Notes: generated by a model from the sequence alone, not told the origin. DNA of 64,000 nt from SCGC-AAA076-P13 sp964613455 (GCA_964613455.1 CAZTGS010000001.1:1-64000); one strand, 5' to 3'. Positions 16,856 through 26,590 are shown, counted from the first letter of the stretch. A program made the numbers and translations.

Positions 16856-17484
16856 ACAATATTTTCTAAATTAATTATATCTAGTTCTCTTAGTTTTTTT
16901 AATAATGCCATTAAAGGCATTCCCCTAATTGTATATGAGGAACCATTAACAGAAGAAAATAAATTACAACCCAAAGATTCAAATTTATAAGCTCCAGCTG
17001 CATGAATGGGATTCTCCATTTTTACATAATTAATAATTTCCTTTTCAGAAAGATCATGCATATTCATTTGAACAACTTCTGCGTATTCCCATAAAGGCTT
17101 TCCATCTTTATAAAGACATATTCCACTATATTGGTGATGAGTTGTGCCTGAAAGTTTTTTAAGATTGCTTACAGCTCTTTCAATTGATCCTGGTTTATCA
17201 AAAATTGTATTATCAAGGATGCACATTTGATCGCCGCCGATAACTATAGACTCAGGATTGTCATTACTTACTTTTATAGCTTTAGCGGCTGCAAGTTTTA
17301 TTACCTGATCTTTGAAGGGTAATTCAGAAATTTGCTTTTTAATAATATCTTCATCAACATCTGAAGTGATGATATCAAAATTAATGCCAGCATCTTCAAG
17401 CATTATTTTTCTGCTCTGAGAACCGGAAGCTAGAATTAAAGGTGTTGAGGGATTGATACTATGAAGTATCGAGTCCTGGCCCAT
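16852..17484 (-). CDS. maf: Maf-family nucleoside triphosphate pyrophosphatase
   Basis: 210 residues. The family start LILASGSQSRKIML carries the SxxR motif, followed by D-V-D-E, the KAAAKA-like stretch (LAAAKAIKV), IGGDQM with the catalytic Asp, and AGAYKFE near the end. Maf proteins are cytoplasmic house-cleaning enzymes that hydrolyse non-canonical or modified NTPs to NMP and PPi; the subgroup (YhdE, dTTP/UTP-like, or YceF, m7GTP-like) cannot be fixed from motif reading. The ATG directly abuts the folE stop codon, so translation is coupled. Confidence 0.9.
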   Translation of the reverse strand: MGQDSILHSINPSTPLILASGSQSRKIMLEDAGINFDIITSDVDEDIIKKQISELPFKDQVIKLAAAKAIKVSNDNPESIVIGGDQMCILDNTIFDKPGSIERAVSNLKKLSGTTHHQYSGICLYKDGKPLWEYAEVVQMNMHDLSEKEIINYVKMENPIHAAGAYKFESLGCNLFSSVNGSSYTIRGMPLMALLKKLRELDIINLENIV

Positions 17485-18069
17485 TTAGAATGATTTAGGT
17501 GAATTTATAAGAGTCATGAATTCAGCTCTAGTTTCAATATTGTCTCTGAAACTACCTAACATTCTACTTGTTATTGTGCTCGATTCTGTTTTGTGAATTC
17601 CTCTCGTAGACATGCATTCATGATTAGCATCTATTACTACAGCAACCCCTTTTGGTTGAAGAACTTTATCGATAGTGTCAGCAATTAAAGCCGTCATGGT
17701 CTCTTGAGTTTGTAACCTTTTACCAAATATGTCTACAACTCTTGCTAGCTTACTAATACCAACTACCTTATTGTTAGGTATATACCCAACATGAGCAACG
17801 CCAACTATTGGAACCATGTGATGTTCACAATGAGACTCAACTCTAATGTTTCTTACAATAACAACTTCGTCATAACCCTCCACATCTTCAAAGGTTTTAC
17901 CAAGGACAGCCTCAGCGTCAGCTTCGTATCCAGAAAAAAACTCATTATAAGAACGGACAACTCTATCTGGTGTTTCAATCAATCCTTCTCTATCAGGATC
18001 GTCTCCTGCCCAAGAAATAAGAGTTCTTACTGCAGCTAAAGCTTCTTCTTTTGATGGTTTATTATTCAT
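17485..18069 (-). CDS. folE: GTP cyclohydrolase I
   Basis: 194 residues. It converts GTP to 7,8-dihydroneopterin triphosphate, the first step of folate synthesis and of the queuosine branch. Zinc ligands Cys81 and His84 (SHCEHHM) and Cys152 (NHECMSTRG) are all present, as is the VVGISKLARVV core and the QTQETMT region. The ribosome site AAGGA lies 8 nt before the ATG. It heads the unit folE-maf-queD-like-cysS, so its product may feed the QueD homologue two genes downstream. Upstream is the groEL terminator. Confidence 0.97.
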   Translation of the reverse strand: MNNKPSKEEALAAVRTLISWAGDDPDREGLIETPDRVVRSYNEFFSGYEADAEAVLGKTFEDVEGYDEVVIVRNIRVESHCEHHMVPIVGVAHVGYIPNNKVVGISKLARVVDIFGKRLQTQETMTALIADTIDKVLQPKGVAVVIDANHECMSTRGIHKTESSTITSRMLGSFRDNIETRAEFMTLINSPKSF

Positions 18070-18150
18070 TAATTTTCCTTAGTAATAGTGTTTATATTTT
18101 ATATGATTATTATTAAATTTAAATAAAAGTGTTCTAATTATTTGTAATTT

Positions 18151-18175
18151 AAAAAGGGGCTCAATGCCCCTTTTT
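18151..18175 (-). terminator. Intrinsic terminator of groESL
   Basis: AAAAAGGGGC (18151-18160) pairs with GCCCCTTTTT (18166-18175) around the loop TCAAT. On the minus strand the stem ends in a run of T. It lies 20 nt past the groEL stop codon. Confidence 0.9.
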
Positions 18176-18194
18176 TGAAAGCCTAAGCTTTTAA

Positions 18195-19838
18195 TTACAT
18201 CATTCCGCCCATTCCGCCCATTCCGCCCATATCTGGCATAGCTGGCATTGGAGAATCATCTTTTGGGATATCTGTAACCATAGCTTCAGTAGTAATCATC
18301 ATTCCAGCAACTGATCCTGCTGCTTGAATTGCTGTTCTTGTTACTTTAGCTGGATCAAGAATACCCATCTCTATCATGTCACCGAATTCTCCAGTAGCAG
18401 CATTAAAGCCATATGACCCTGAACCTTCTTTTACATTTGCAACAATCACAGATGACTCTTCGCCTGCATTGGATACTATTTGTCTTAAAGGGGCTTCGAA
18501 AGCTTTTTTAGCGATATTAATTCCAACCATTTGATCGTCATTATCACCAACAACTTTTTCTACTGCTTCTAGGCATCTTATAAGTGCAGATCCACCGCCA
18601 GGGACAACTCCCTCCTCAACCGCAGCTCTAGTTGAATGCAAGGCATCCTCTACTCTTGCTTTTTTCTCTTTCATTTCAACTTCTGAACCAGCTCCAACTT
18701 TTATTACAGCTACACCGCCTGCTAATTTAGCAACTCTTTCTTGAAGCTTCTCTTTATCATAATCTGATGAAGTCTCTTCAATTTGAGCTCTAATTTGATT
18801 TACTCGTGCTGCTATAGCTTGCTCATTTCCTGCACCATCAATAATTGTGGCATTGTCTTTATTCAAAACAACTCTTTTAGCAGTTCCTAGATCCTCAACA
18901 GTAGCGCCTTCCAATGAAAGTCCTACTTCGTCTGAAATAACAGTTCCACCAGTTAAAATAGCAATATCTTCAAGCATAGCTTTTCTTCTATCTCCAAATC
19001 CTGGAGCCTTACAAGCAGCTGCCTTTACGATTCCACGAAGATTATTAACAACCAAGGTTGCTAGGGCTTCACCTTCAATGTCTTCAGCAACAATCAATAA
19101 CGGTCTTCCCGCTTTTGCTACAGATTCTAATAAAGGTAAAAGATCTCTGATGTTGGATATTTTTTTATCAAATAAAAGAATTAATGGAGTCTCAAGTTCT
19201 ACAGTCATATTATCTTGATTGGTGATGAAGTAAGGAGATAGATAGCCTCGATCAAATTGCATGCCTTCAACAACGTCTAGTTCGTTTTCAATACCGCTTC
19301 CTTCTTCAACAGTTATAACACCCTCTTTTCCAACTTTCTCCATAGCCTCGGCAATTATTTCTCCGACTGCTTCATCACCATTTGCAGAAATAGTTCCTAC
19401 TTGGGCAATGGCTTTATTGTCGGTACAAGGAACACTTAGATCTTTTACATGTTCAACAGCAGCTAAAACTGCTTTATCTATTCCTCTTTTAAGATCCATT
19501 GGATTCATACCAGCAGCAACAGCTTTGTTTCCTTCATTCACAATAGATTGAGCAAGAACAGTAGCAGTTGTAGTTCCATCGCCTGCCTCATCATTAGTTT
19601 GCGAAGCTACTTGCTTAATCATTTGAGCACCCATATTTTCAAACTTGTTCTCTAATTCAATTTCTTTTGCAACAGAGACACCGTCTTTGGTGACCGTTGG
19701 TGCTCCAAAGGATTTATCTAAAACTACATTTCTTCCTTTAGGCCCTAAAGTTACTTTAACTGCATCGGCAAGTATATTTACACCATCTAACATATGGCCT
19801 CTTGCACTATCTCCAAATTTCACATCTTTTGCTGACAT
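18195..19838 (-). CDS. groEL: Chaperonin GroEL (60 kDa)
   Basis: 547 residues, the usual length. Family hallmarks: VKVTLGPKGRNVVLDKSFG, the ATP-site GDGTTTATVLA, GGAVIKVG-like segment (GGVAVIKVGAG), VEEGVVPGGGSAL and the Gly-Gly-Met tail (MGGMGGMGGMM). It forms the tetradecameric folding chamber with GroES in the cytoplasm. It follows groES by 28 nt with an AAGGAG ribosome site, and ends in a strong terminator. Single copy in this window. Confidence 0.99.
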   Translation of the reverse strand: MSAKDVKFGDSARGHMLDGVNILADAVKVTLGPKGRNVVLDKSFGAPTVTKDGVSVAKEIELENKFENMGAQMIKQVASQTNDEAGDGTTTATVLAQSIVNEGNKAVAAGMNPMDLKRGIDKAVLAAVEHVKDLSVPCTDNKAIAQVGTISANGDEAVGEIIAEAMEKVGKEGVITVEEGSGIENELDVVEGMQFDRGYLSPYFITNQDNMTVELETPLILLFDKKISNIRDLLPLLESVAKAGRPLLIVAEDIEGEALATLVVNNLRGIVKAAACKAPGFGDRRKAMLEDIAILTGGTVISDEVGLSLEGATVEDLGTAKRVVLNKDNATIIDGAGNEQAIAARVNQIRAQIEETSSDYDKEKLQERVAKLAGGVAVIKVGAGSEVEMKEKKARVEDALHSTRAAVEEGVVPGGGSALIRCLEAVEKVVGDNDDQMVGINIAKKAFEAPLRQIVSNAGEESSVIVANVKEGSGSYGFNAATGEFGDMIEMGILDPAKVTRTAIQAAGSVAGMMITTEAMVTDIPKDDSPMPAMPDMGGMGGMGGMM

Positions 19839-19866
19839 TTATTTACTCCTTATTTGTAAATTTAAT

Positions 19867-20154
19867 TTATTCAATTACGCCGAAAATATCACTCTCACTT
19901 AAAATGAGAAAATCTTCGCCATCTAATTTGATTTCATTTCCGCCATATTGGCCAAAAATTACAGTATCACCAGCTTTGACATTAACCGGCATAACATCAC
20001 CAGAATCATTTTTCTTACCTGGTCCAACTGATATAACTTCTCCCTGAGAAGGCTTTTCTTTTGCAGAACCTGAAAGAATGATCCCTCCAGATGAGGTTTC
20101 TTCTTCTTCAGTTCTCTTTACAAGAACTTTGTCATGTAATGGTCTTAATTTCAT
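19867..20154 (-). CDS. groES: Co-chaperonin GroES (10 kDa)
   Basis: 95 residues: MKLRPLHDKVLVKR start, the mobile loop EEETSSGGIILSGSA with the hydrophobic IIL tripeptide that docks on GroEL, and YGGNEIKLDGEDFLIL near the end. It caps the GroEL chamber. Ribosome site GGAG 7 nt before the ATG. First gene of groESL; the 83-nt upstream gap has neither a CIRCE element nor a heat-shock promoter that I can recognise. Confidence 0.98.
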   Translation of the reverse strand: MKLRPLHDKVLVKRTEEEETSSGGIILSGSAKEKPSQGEVISVGPGKKNDSGDVMPVNVKAGDTVIFGQYGGNEIKLDGEDFLILSESDIFGVIE

Positions 20155-20237
20155 TTATTTCTCCACTAAAATAATTTTGTCGAATTTTAAGCTAGTTTGT
20201 GTAACTTAGACACTAGTTATGGACTAAAAATGATAAA

Positions 20238-20588
20238 TCAATACCTAGAATCGTCTTTTTTCAAAGAAAATAGCACTGATGCTATAAAAATACCACTAAA
20301 GTTAGCTGCAAGATCGGCAATCTCGAAATATCTATAAGGGTGGTAAAAATGAATTATTTCAATTAAGAGGCCGAAGCTAAATATAAAAATTAGCAGCATT
20401 AAATTAGATAATGAAAATCTGCACATCAGTCCGATTAAAGAAAGGTATAGAAATATTAAAAAATGAATAAATTTATCAGTAATAAAGCTTAACGCAGCTA
20501 TGTTCGGAATATCTGAAGCTGAAACAATACTAAAAAACATCACTATGATTAAGGATATCGCAAATATGAATCGGAATAATCTATTCAT
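20238..20588 (-). CDS. VanZ-like small membrane protein
   Basis: 116 residues with four predicted transmembrane segments. It carries the VanZ pattern: ITDKFIHFLIFLYLSLIG in the second segment, then GLLIEIIHFYHPYR, FEIADLAANFSGI. The Asp-Lys-x-x-His, Glu-Ile and Asp-x-x-x-Asn residues are the conserved ones of the family. VanZ proteins are integral membrane proteins of poorly known function, linked to glycopeptide resistance in some Gram-positives. Here it overlaps ampG by 8 nt, so its place in a cell-wall recycling unit is the only functional hint. Confidence 0.75.
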   Translation of the reverse strand: MNRLFRFIFAISLIIVMFFSIVSASDIPNIAALSFITDKFIHFLIFLYLSLIGLMCRFSLSNLMLLIFIFSFGLLIEIIHFYHPYRYFEIADLAANFSGIFIASVLFSLKKDDSRY

Positions 20589-21858
20589 GTTTGATGAAGA
20601 AATTTTTATTAATCATGATAAATGCGATTGAGGGTATCGTTAATAAGGAAGTAGCTATATAGAAATACATCCAACCAAACTCGAGACTTGAAAAACTCTG
20701 AAAGTAGCTTGCCATAACTCCTGAAAAACCACTAAATATTTTTCCAGGGAGCATCATAAAAGATGTTAGTAAAGCATATTGAACAGCCGTATATTTTTTT
20801 GATACTAAGCTTGTTAAGAAAGTAATATTTACAGTTCCAACAACTCCAGCTGCAATACTATCAAGACCAACTATGGTACTTAATTTAAGCGGAATGTTGA
20901 CCAAACCGAACTGAAAAAATACCTCATTGGTAATTGCTACATATGAAAAGCAAAGATTGGTAAGCATTACCAAAAAAGCTCCGGTTAGTAATGAGTAATA
21001 CAGGCCAACTCTTTTGATAAGAATTCCTCCAATAAAAATACCAACTATTGAGGCTATTAAAGCAACAATTTTAACAACACTTCCTATTTGGGTGAGTGTG
21101 TATCCCATATCTAAATAAAATGGATTTGCCATGGGACCCATAACTATGTCTGTTAATCGATAAGTTGCAACTATTAATAAAAGTATAGAAGCTAGATAAA
21201 AACCATATCTAGTGCCAAAATCTCTTATAGGTTCGATAAAAGAATCTATAAAATTTAACTTTTCTAAATCATTATTAACAATTTCTTTTTTTGAAATAAG
21301 AACACCAATAAAACCAAACAGCATTAATAGAGCCATTACTTCATAAGTTTTAGACCACCCATAACTATCTGCAAGAATTAATGCCAGCGAAGTTGCTACT
21401 AATATTGCTAGCCTATAACCAAATTGATATGCAGCTGCTAAGTTTCCTTGATCCTCTATTTCAGCATACTCAATCCTAAATGCATCTATGGCTATATCCT
21501 GAATAGAGCCAGAAAAAGCTATAAAAAAAGCAAATAATATAAACAAAGAGATATTATTTTTAGGATCTATCGATGAGAGAGCCAATAAGGATAAAACTAT
21601 TATTAGTTGAGCAATGATTATCCAGCTTTTTCTTTTTCCATATTTAGCTAAAAAGGGAATTGAAAACCTGTCTACAAAAGGAGCCCATAAAAATTTTAGT
21701 GAGTAAGTTAAAGAGATCCATGCAAAGAAACCAATGGTAGAAAGACTAATATCAACATCTCTCAGCCAAGCAGTTAGGGTAGAAAAAATTAAAATGTAGG
21801 GCAATCCTGAAGCGAATCCAAAGGATCCCATAACAAACATTTTTCTAAAATTAAACAT
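20581..21858 (-). CDS. ampG: AmpG-type muropeptide permease (MFS)
   Basis: 425 residues, 12 or more membrane segments. The N-terminus MGSFGFASGLPYILIFSTLTAWLRD and the following LKFLWAPFVDRF...GKRKSW are characteristic of AmpG, as is QDIAIDAFRIE. AmpG imports anhydromuropeptides (GlcNAc-anhMurNAc peptides) from the periplasm for recycling. It overlaps ampD by 8 nt and the VanZ-like gene by 8 nt, giving a compact ampD-ampG-vanZ unit in which import and amide cleavage of muropeptides are encoded together. No ampR or ampC beta-lactamase gene is nearby. Confidence 0.92.
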   Translation of the reverse strand: MFNFRKMFVMGSFGFASGLPYILIFSTLTAWLRDVDISLSTIGFFAWISLTYSLKFLWAPFVDRFSIPFLAKYGKRKSWIIIAQLIIVLSLLALSSIDPKNNISLFILFAFFIAFSGSIQDIAIDAFRIEYAEIEDQGNLAAAYQFGYRLAILVATSLALILADSYGWSKTYEVMALLMLFGFIGVLISKKEIVNNDLEKLNFIDSFIEPIRDFGTRYGFYLASILLLIVATYRLTDIVMGPMANPFYLDMGYTLTQIGSVVKIVALIASIVGIFIGGILIKRVGLYYSLLTGAFLVMLTNLCFSYVAITNEVFFQFGLVNIPLKLSTIVGLDSIAAGVVGTVNITFLTSLVSKKYTAVQYALLTSFMMLPGKIFSGFSGVMASYFQSFSSLEFGWMYFYIATSLLTIPSIAFIMINKNFFIKHE

Positions 21859-22390
21859 TATCTAAGTAACCATCCCAATCGAATAGAATTCCAGGATCTT
21901 TTTTTCTTCCAGGGGCAATGTCTGAATGCCCTTTTATCCTGTCTTTAGTTATTAAATCATATTCTTTCATTATTAACGAAGTCAGTTTCTTAAGGCTATT
22001 GTATTGGTCATCTGTAAATACATCACAATCCGATCCCTCTAGCTCTATTCCAATAGAGTAATCGTTACAGTCTTCAACTCCCATAAAAGAAGAAACCCCT
22101 GCATGCCATGCTCTTTTATTAAAAGGAACGAATTGTATTATTTCTCCATCCCTTTTAATAAGAATATGTGCAGAAACCTTTAAATCTTCAATTTCTTTAT
22201 AAAATTCATGTGAATTGAAATCAAGTTCATTTAAAAAAAACTTTTCGATGTGCCCTGTTTCGTATTGATTGGGCGGGAGGCTTATAGAGTGGATAACAAG
22301 TAAGCTTATTACTTCTTGCTCTGGTCTTTCATTGAAATTTGGTGATTCTAAAAATTTTATATCTTGAAAAATATGATTTTTTATTTCCAT
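21851..22390 (-). CDS. ampD: 1,6-anhydro-N-acetylmuramyl-L-alanine amidase AmpD
   Basis: 179 residues, no signal peptide, so cytoplasmic. Zinc ligands His34 (LVIHSISLP), His155 (GHSDIAPGRKKDPG) and Asp165 are present, as are the Glu in GIELEGS and the Lys of GRKKDPG. It removes the stem peptide from anhydroMurNAc during murein recycling. It starts directly after ispH and overlaps ampG, whose product supplies its substrate. Confidence 0.94.
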   Translation of the reverse strand: MEIKNHIFQDIKFLESPNFNERPEQEVISLLVIHSISLPPNQYETGHIEKFFLNELDFNSHEFYKEIEDLKVSAHILIKRDGEIIQFVPFNKRAWHAGVSSFMGVEDCNDYSIGIELEGSDCDVFTDDQYNSLKKLTSLIMKEYDLITKDRIKGHSDIAPGRKKDPGILFDWDGYLDNV

Positions 22391-23338
22391 TTATCTTAAT
22401 TTAGGAGGCAACTTGAAATAAATATTTTCCTCATCAACGCCATGTTCAATAATACTTGCTCCAGTATGATCTTTAACAGCTAAGGCTATTTCTTGAACTC
22501 TTGATTCGGGAGCTGATGCACCTGCAGTAATAGCTATTCTTTGTCGCCCTTCTAAATCTGATAGATCAAGGTCTTCAAAACCATCAATTAAAACAGACCT
22601 ACATCCACATTTCTCACTAAGTTCTTGTAATCTATTTGAGTTAGAGCTATTACTAGATCCCACGACTATCATGAAGTCTGATTCCAAGGCTAATTGCTTT
22701 ACAGCATCTTGTCTATTTTGAGTTGCATAACAAATATCATCTTTTTTTGGGATGTTGATATTTGGAAATCTTTGTTTTAAGACTTCAATGATTGTCTTTG
22801 TATCATCAACACTCAAGGTTGTTTGAGTGACTATTGCCAGGTTATCTGGCTTGTCTATATTAATATTTTTTGCTTCTTCTTCGTCTTGAACTAGATAAAT
22901 ATTGCTTTTTTCTTTATTGATATGTCTGCCCATTGTTCCTTCAACCTCAGGGTGGCCTTCATGACCAATAAGAATGATATCTTTTTCAGCTCTAGCATGT
23001 CTCATTACTTCCATGTGAACTTTAGTAACAAGCGGGCATGTGGCATCAAAGTATTGCAGATTTCTTAAATTTGTTGCTTGCTCGACCTCGTCTGATACAC
23101 CGTGAGCGCTAAAAATTACCAGTGAATCATCAGGAATCTCATCAATCTCCTCCACAAAGATTGCACCTCTACTCTTTAGATCCTCTACAACAAATTTGTT
23201 ATGAACTACCTCATGCTTTACATAAACTGGACTGCCATAAATCTCAAGAGCCTTATTTACTATATCTATAGCTCTGTCAACTCCAGCGCAGAAGCCTCTA
23301 GGGTTGGCTAATTTTATTTCTCTATTTTCTTTAAGCAT
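22391..23338 (-). CDS. ispH: 4-hydroxy-3-methylbut-2-enyl diphosphate reductase
   Basis: 315 residues. Last step of the MEP isoprenoid pathway, giving IPP and DMAPP. The three cluster cysteines are in ANPRGFCAGV, DATCPLVTK and DDICYATQNRQ; the catalytic Glu lies in HEGHPEVEGT, and SSNSSNSNRL and SAPE motifs bind the diphosphate. It overlaps lspA by 8 nt. In many gammaproteobacteria fkpB lies between lspA and ispH; it is missing here. IspG, the preceding enzyme and also an Fe-S protein, is encoded at 48705-49799. Confidence 0.97.
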   Translation of the reverse strand: MLKENREIKLANPRGFCAGVDRAIDIVNKALEIYGSPVYVKHEVVHNKFVVEDLKSRGAIFVEEIDEIPDDSLVIFSAHGVSDEVEQATNLRNLQYFDATCPLVTKVHMEVMRHARAEKDIILIGHEGHPEVEGTMGRHINKEKSNIYLVQDEEEAKNINIDKPDNLAIVTQTTLSVDDTKTIIEVLKQRFPNINIPKKDDICYATQNRQDAVKQLALESDFMIVVGSSNSSNSNRLQELSEKCGCRSVLIDGFEDLDLSDLEGRQRIAITAGASAPESRVQEIALAVKDHTGASIIEHGVDEENIYFKLPPKLR

Positions 23339-23825
23339 GATCTTTTTTAAATATTTCTAAGTATATAATTAAAAGTGCTCCTAGACTTATGGAAGCATCT
23401 GCAAAATTAAAAATAAAAAAAGAGAAATTATTTATTTTTAGGTGAAGGAAATCAGTGACATAACCATCAGGCAACCTATCTACTATATTTCCAAGAGCTC
23501 CTCCTGCAATAAAAGTGAGAGACATCTTTTTTAAATAGTCTTTTTCTTCTTTAAGGAGAACCAGAATGTAAATAACTATGGCTATTCCTATAAACATAAG
23601 AAGATTTGAAAAAAACTTTTCTCCAAAGTCTAAAAAACCAAAAGCTATCCCAGAATTATAAATAAGCAAAAGATCTACAAATGGAATGAAATCTTTAGAT
23701 ACGCCATGAGAAAGATTACTTAGTGCGAATTGTTTGGTAAGAATATCTAAAAATAGTAAAATCAGAATATAAAAATAGAATTTATCTGGTTTTAAAATAT
23801 TTAGAAAACTTGAAACTTTAAACAA
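23331..23825 (-). CDS. lspA: Lipoprotein signal peptidase (signal peptidase II)
   Basis: 164 residues from a TTG at 23825. The frame runs to another TTG at 23846, but the only ribosome site (AAGGGGAG, 23834-23841) lies between them and fits the downstream TTG with a 9-nt spacer. Four membrane segments; catalytic aspartates in GNIVDRL and FNFADASI, with the conserved NSGIAFGF. It cuts prolipoproteins at the lipobox; clients in this window are BamB, BamC and Pal. It overlaps the ileS end by 8 nt. Confidence 0.93.
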   Translation of the reverse strand: MFKVSSFLNILKPDKFYFYILILLFLDILTKQFALSNLSHGVSKDFIPFVDLLLIYNSGIAFGFLDFGEKFFSNLLMFIGIAIVIYILVLLKEEKDYLKKMSLTFIAGGALGNIVDRLPDGYVTDFLHLKINNFSFFIFNFADASISLGALLIIYLEIFKKDHA

Positions 23826-26589
23826 AGGATCTTGTCTCCCCTTCAAAATCTATATTTTGCTCACATCTAGAGCATACTTCAGGATGTTTGGAACTAGCAC
23901 CAACTGAATCATCTCTATGCCAGCATCTTGTGCATTTATCATTCTCTGATAATTCTATTGAAATCGATAGATCTTTTCCTTCTTTTACTGAAGCATCTGA
24001 TGATATAAAAACAAAATGAAGCTCTGACCCTAATTTATCTAATATTATTTTATCTTCATCGTTAGCGTGAATGATAACTTCTGAATCCAAAGATCCCTTG
24101 ATCTTATCTTCATTGCGCAACTTCTCTATTGATTGATTGACTAAGTCTTTTATTTCAAAAATTCTTTGCCAGTCCGAAGATGAGATTGATGACGTTTGAT
24201 TAGTCTTAGTTTCTAAATGTTCTGTTAAAAATATTGATTCTTCTTGTTTTTTTAATGATGGGTGCGTTTGCCATATCTCTTCAGCTGTGAAGGATAGAAT
24301 TGGTGCAATAAGCCTAACTAAGGTATTTAATACAAAGTCTAAGCTCGTTTGGCATGATCGTCGTGCACTTGAATCATCTTTACAGGTATATAGCCTATCT
24401 TTAACTATATCGAGATACATTCCTCCAAGCTCATTAACACAAAAGTTATGAATTTTTTGTGCTGCATTATGATATGAGTATGTCTCATAAGAATGAAGAA
24501 CATCTTTTTGTAATTGCAGTGTTTGATTGATAATCCATTTATCTAATTCTATTTGATTGTTGAAACTTACTTTATTATCTTCACTGAAATCACTAAGATT
24601 TCCTAATATAAATCTGAAGGTATTTCTAATTCTTCTGTATTGATCAGAAACTCTTTTAAGTATTTCGTCAGAAGCTACCATTTCACTTCTAAAGTCCGCA
24701 GATGCTACCCAAAGTCTTAAAATATCCGCGCCTAGACTATCCCATACTTTTTGAGGAGACACTACATTGCCAAGAGATTTAGATTGTTTTCTTCCATTTT
24801 CATCAACAACAAATCCATGAGTAAGAACTGCTTTATAAGGAGCTTTTCCATTCATAGCAATACTTGTAAGAAGTGATGATTGAAACCATCCTCTGTGCTG
24901 ATCTGAGCCTTCAAGATAAAGATCAGCAACAACTCCTTTATTAAATCTTTGTTCGGAAACAGCAAAATGCGTAATTCCTGAATCAAACCAAACATCAAGT
25001 GAATCTAAAACTTTTATATAAGAATCTGCGTCATCTATAAAATCTTCAAGAGCTAACGAATCCCAACAAGATATTCCATCTTTCTCTATAGCGTCAGCAA
25101 ATTTTTTAAAGAGCTCATTCTGGTTGGGATGTATTTCTCCAGTTTCTTTGTTTACAACAAGTGTTATTGGAACACCCCAATTTCTTTGTCTAGAAATGCA
25201 CCAGTCTGGTCGATCTTTTAACATACCTTCAATTCTTTGAAGGCCCCATGAGGGCTCCCATGAAACACTTTCAATACTATTAAGGGCTTCAGCTAATAAC
25301 CCTTCTTTATGCATAGATATAAACCATTGAGCTGTTGAGGTAAAAATTAATGGAGATTTATGTCTCCAGCAATGGGGGTATGAATGCTTATAGTCTTCAC
25401 AATTGATTAAGGCATTACTCTCAGTTAATTTTTCTATAACTAAAGGATCAGCTTTGAATGCTGGCATGCCTGCAATAAAATCAAACTCTTCTTTGAAAAG
25501 TCCTTTACTATTAAGTGCTTTAAAGGTTTCAACATTATATTTTTTACATATAAAATAATCATCTAATCCATGAGCGGGTGCCGTGTGAACGCATCCTGTA
25601 CCAGCTTCAGTGGTTACATGATCGGCCTGCAAGAGCACAGAAGGTCTATCTATAAAAGGATGATGAAGTGAAATATCTTTTAAGTTTGCTCCAAGAGTTT
25701 TTGAAACAAGTTCAATAGAGGATCCCCATCTCTCCTTACATGATTCCTGCATTGCTTCAGCAATAACTAAATATGATTGATTCACTTTAACAAGGACATA
25801 ATCAAGTTCTGGATTTATACAAACAGCAACGTTTGATGGAATCGTCCATGGAGTTGTAGTCCATATAACAAATGAAATGGATTCTGAAATATCTAAATCA
25901 AAAGCATCAAGAACTTTTGCCATACTTTCTTGTTTGACCTCAAAAGCAACATCTATAGACTTAGAAACCTTATCCTGATATTCAACTTCTGCTTCAGCTA
26001 ATGCTGATCCACAATCTTGACACCAATGAACTGGTTTTTCTCCCTTCTCCAGGTGCCCTGCCTCGAAAATTTTTCCAAGCGCTCTAACCGCATTAGCTTC
26101 AAATGATGAATCTAAACTTTTATATGGATTATCCCACTCTCCAAGAACACCTAGTCTTATGAAATCACTTTTTTGATTATCAATTTGGGTTAGGGCGTAT
26201 TCTTTGCATGCTTCTTGAAATTTCTTTTTATCCTGAACTAATTCACTTCTCTTTCCATGTTTCTTTTCAACATTCAATTCTATAGGCAAGCCATGGCAAT
26301 CCCATCCAGGTACATAGGGAGCATCCATGCCAAGAAGTGTTTTAGATTTGATGGTTATATCTTTAAGTATTTTGTTTACTGAATGACCTAAATGAATAGC
26401 TCCGTTAGCATAAGGAGGGCCATCATGAAGAATAAACTTTTGATTCCCAGTATTTTTAGCTCTAATTTTATTATATAAATCTACCTGATTCCAAAACTCT
26501 AGAATTTCAGGTTCTTTTCTAGGCAGCCCTGCTTTCATAGATAATTCTGTTTCAGGGAGATTAAGAGTATCTCTATAATTGATTGTCAT
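23818..26589 (-). CDS. ileS: Isoleucyl-tRNA synthetase
   Basis: 923 residues, normal for bacterial type 1 IleRS. HIGH-type motif PPYANGAIHLGHS, editing domain with TTPWTIPSN and GLDDY, WCISRQRNWGVPI, and a C-terminal zinc finger (CTRCWHRDD...CSRCEQN). The second signature reads KQSKSLGN, with Gln in place of Met of KMSKS. The zinc finger and Trp in CWH point to the ordinary housekeeping enzyme. Order murJ-ribF-ileS-lspA-ispH matches other gammaproteobacteria; the gap to ribF is 1 nt. Confidence 0.98.
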   Translation of the reverse strand: MTINYRDTLNLPETELSMKAGLPRKEPEILEFWNQVDLYNKIRAKNTGNQKFILHDGPPYANGAIHLGHSVNKILKDITIKSKTLLGMDAPYVPGWDCHGLPIELNVEKKHGKRSELVQDKKKFQEACKEYALTQIDNQKSDFIRLGVLGEWDNPYKSLDSSFEANAVRALGKIFEAGHLEKGEKPVHWCQDCGSALAEAEVEYQDKVSKSIDVAFEVKQESMAKVLDAFDLDISESISFVIWTTTPWTIPSNVAVCINPELDYVLVKVNQSYLVIAEAMQESCKERWGSSIELVSKTLGANLKDISLHHPFIDRPSVLLQADHVTTEAGTGCVHTAPAHGLDDYFICKKYNVETFKALNSKGLFKEEFDFIAGMPAFKADPLVIEKLTESNALINCEDYKHSYPHCWRHKSPLIFTSTAQWFISMHKEGLLAEALNSIESVSWEPSWGLQRIEGMLKDRPDWCISRQRNWGVPITLVVNKETGEIHPNQNELFKKFADAIEKDGISCWDSLALEDFIDDADSYIKVLDSLDVWFDSGITHFAVSEQRFNKGVVADLYLEGSDQHRGWFQSSLLTSIAMNGKAPYKAVLTHGFVVDENGRKQSKSLGNVVSPQKVWDSLGADILRLWVASADFRSEMVASDEILKRVSDQYRRIRNTFRFILGNLSDFSEDNKVSFNNQIELDKWIINQTLQLQKDVLHSYETYSYHNAAQKIHNFCVNELGGMYLDIVKDRLYTCKDDSSARRSCQTSLDFVLNTLVRLIAPILSFTAEEIWQTHPSLKKQEESIFLTEHLETKTNQTSSISSSDWQRIFEIKDLVNQSIEKLRNEDKIKGSLDSEVIIHANDEDKIILDKLGSELHFVFISSDASVKEGKDLSISIELSENDKCTRCWHRDDSVGASSKHPEVCSRCEQNIDFEGETRSFV

Positions 26590-26590
26590 A

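Noticed and set aside
18847..19551. Open frames on the plus strand opposite groEL
   Set aside because: They are antisense shadows of a perfectly conserved groEL and show no domain or ribosome site.
20155..20237. CIRCE element or heat-shock (sigma-32) promoter before groES
   Set aside because: The gap has only a weak imperfect inverted repeat (CTAGT...ACTAG, 20192-20216); no CIRCE arms and no recognisable sigma-32 boxes.
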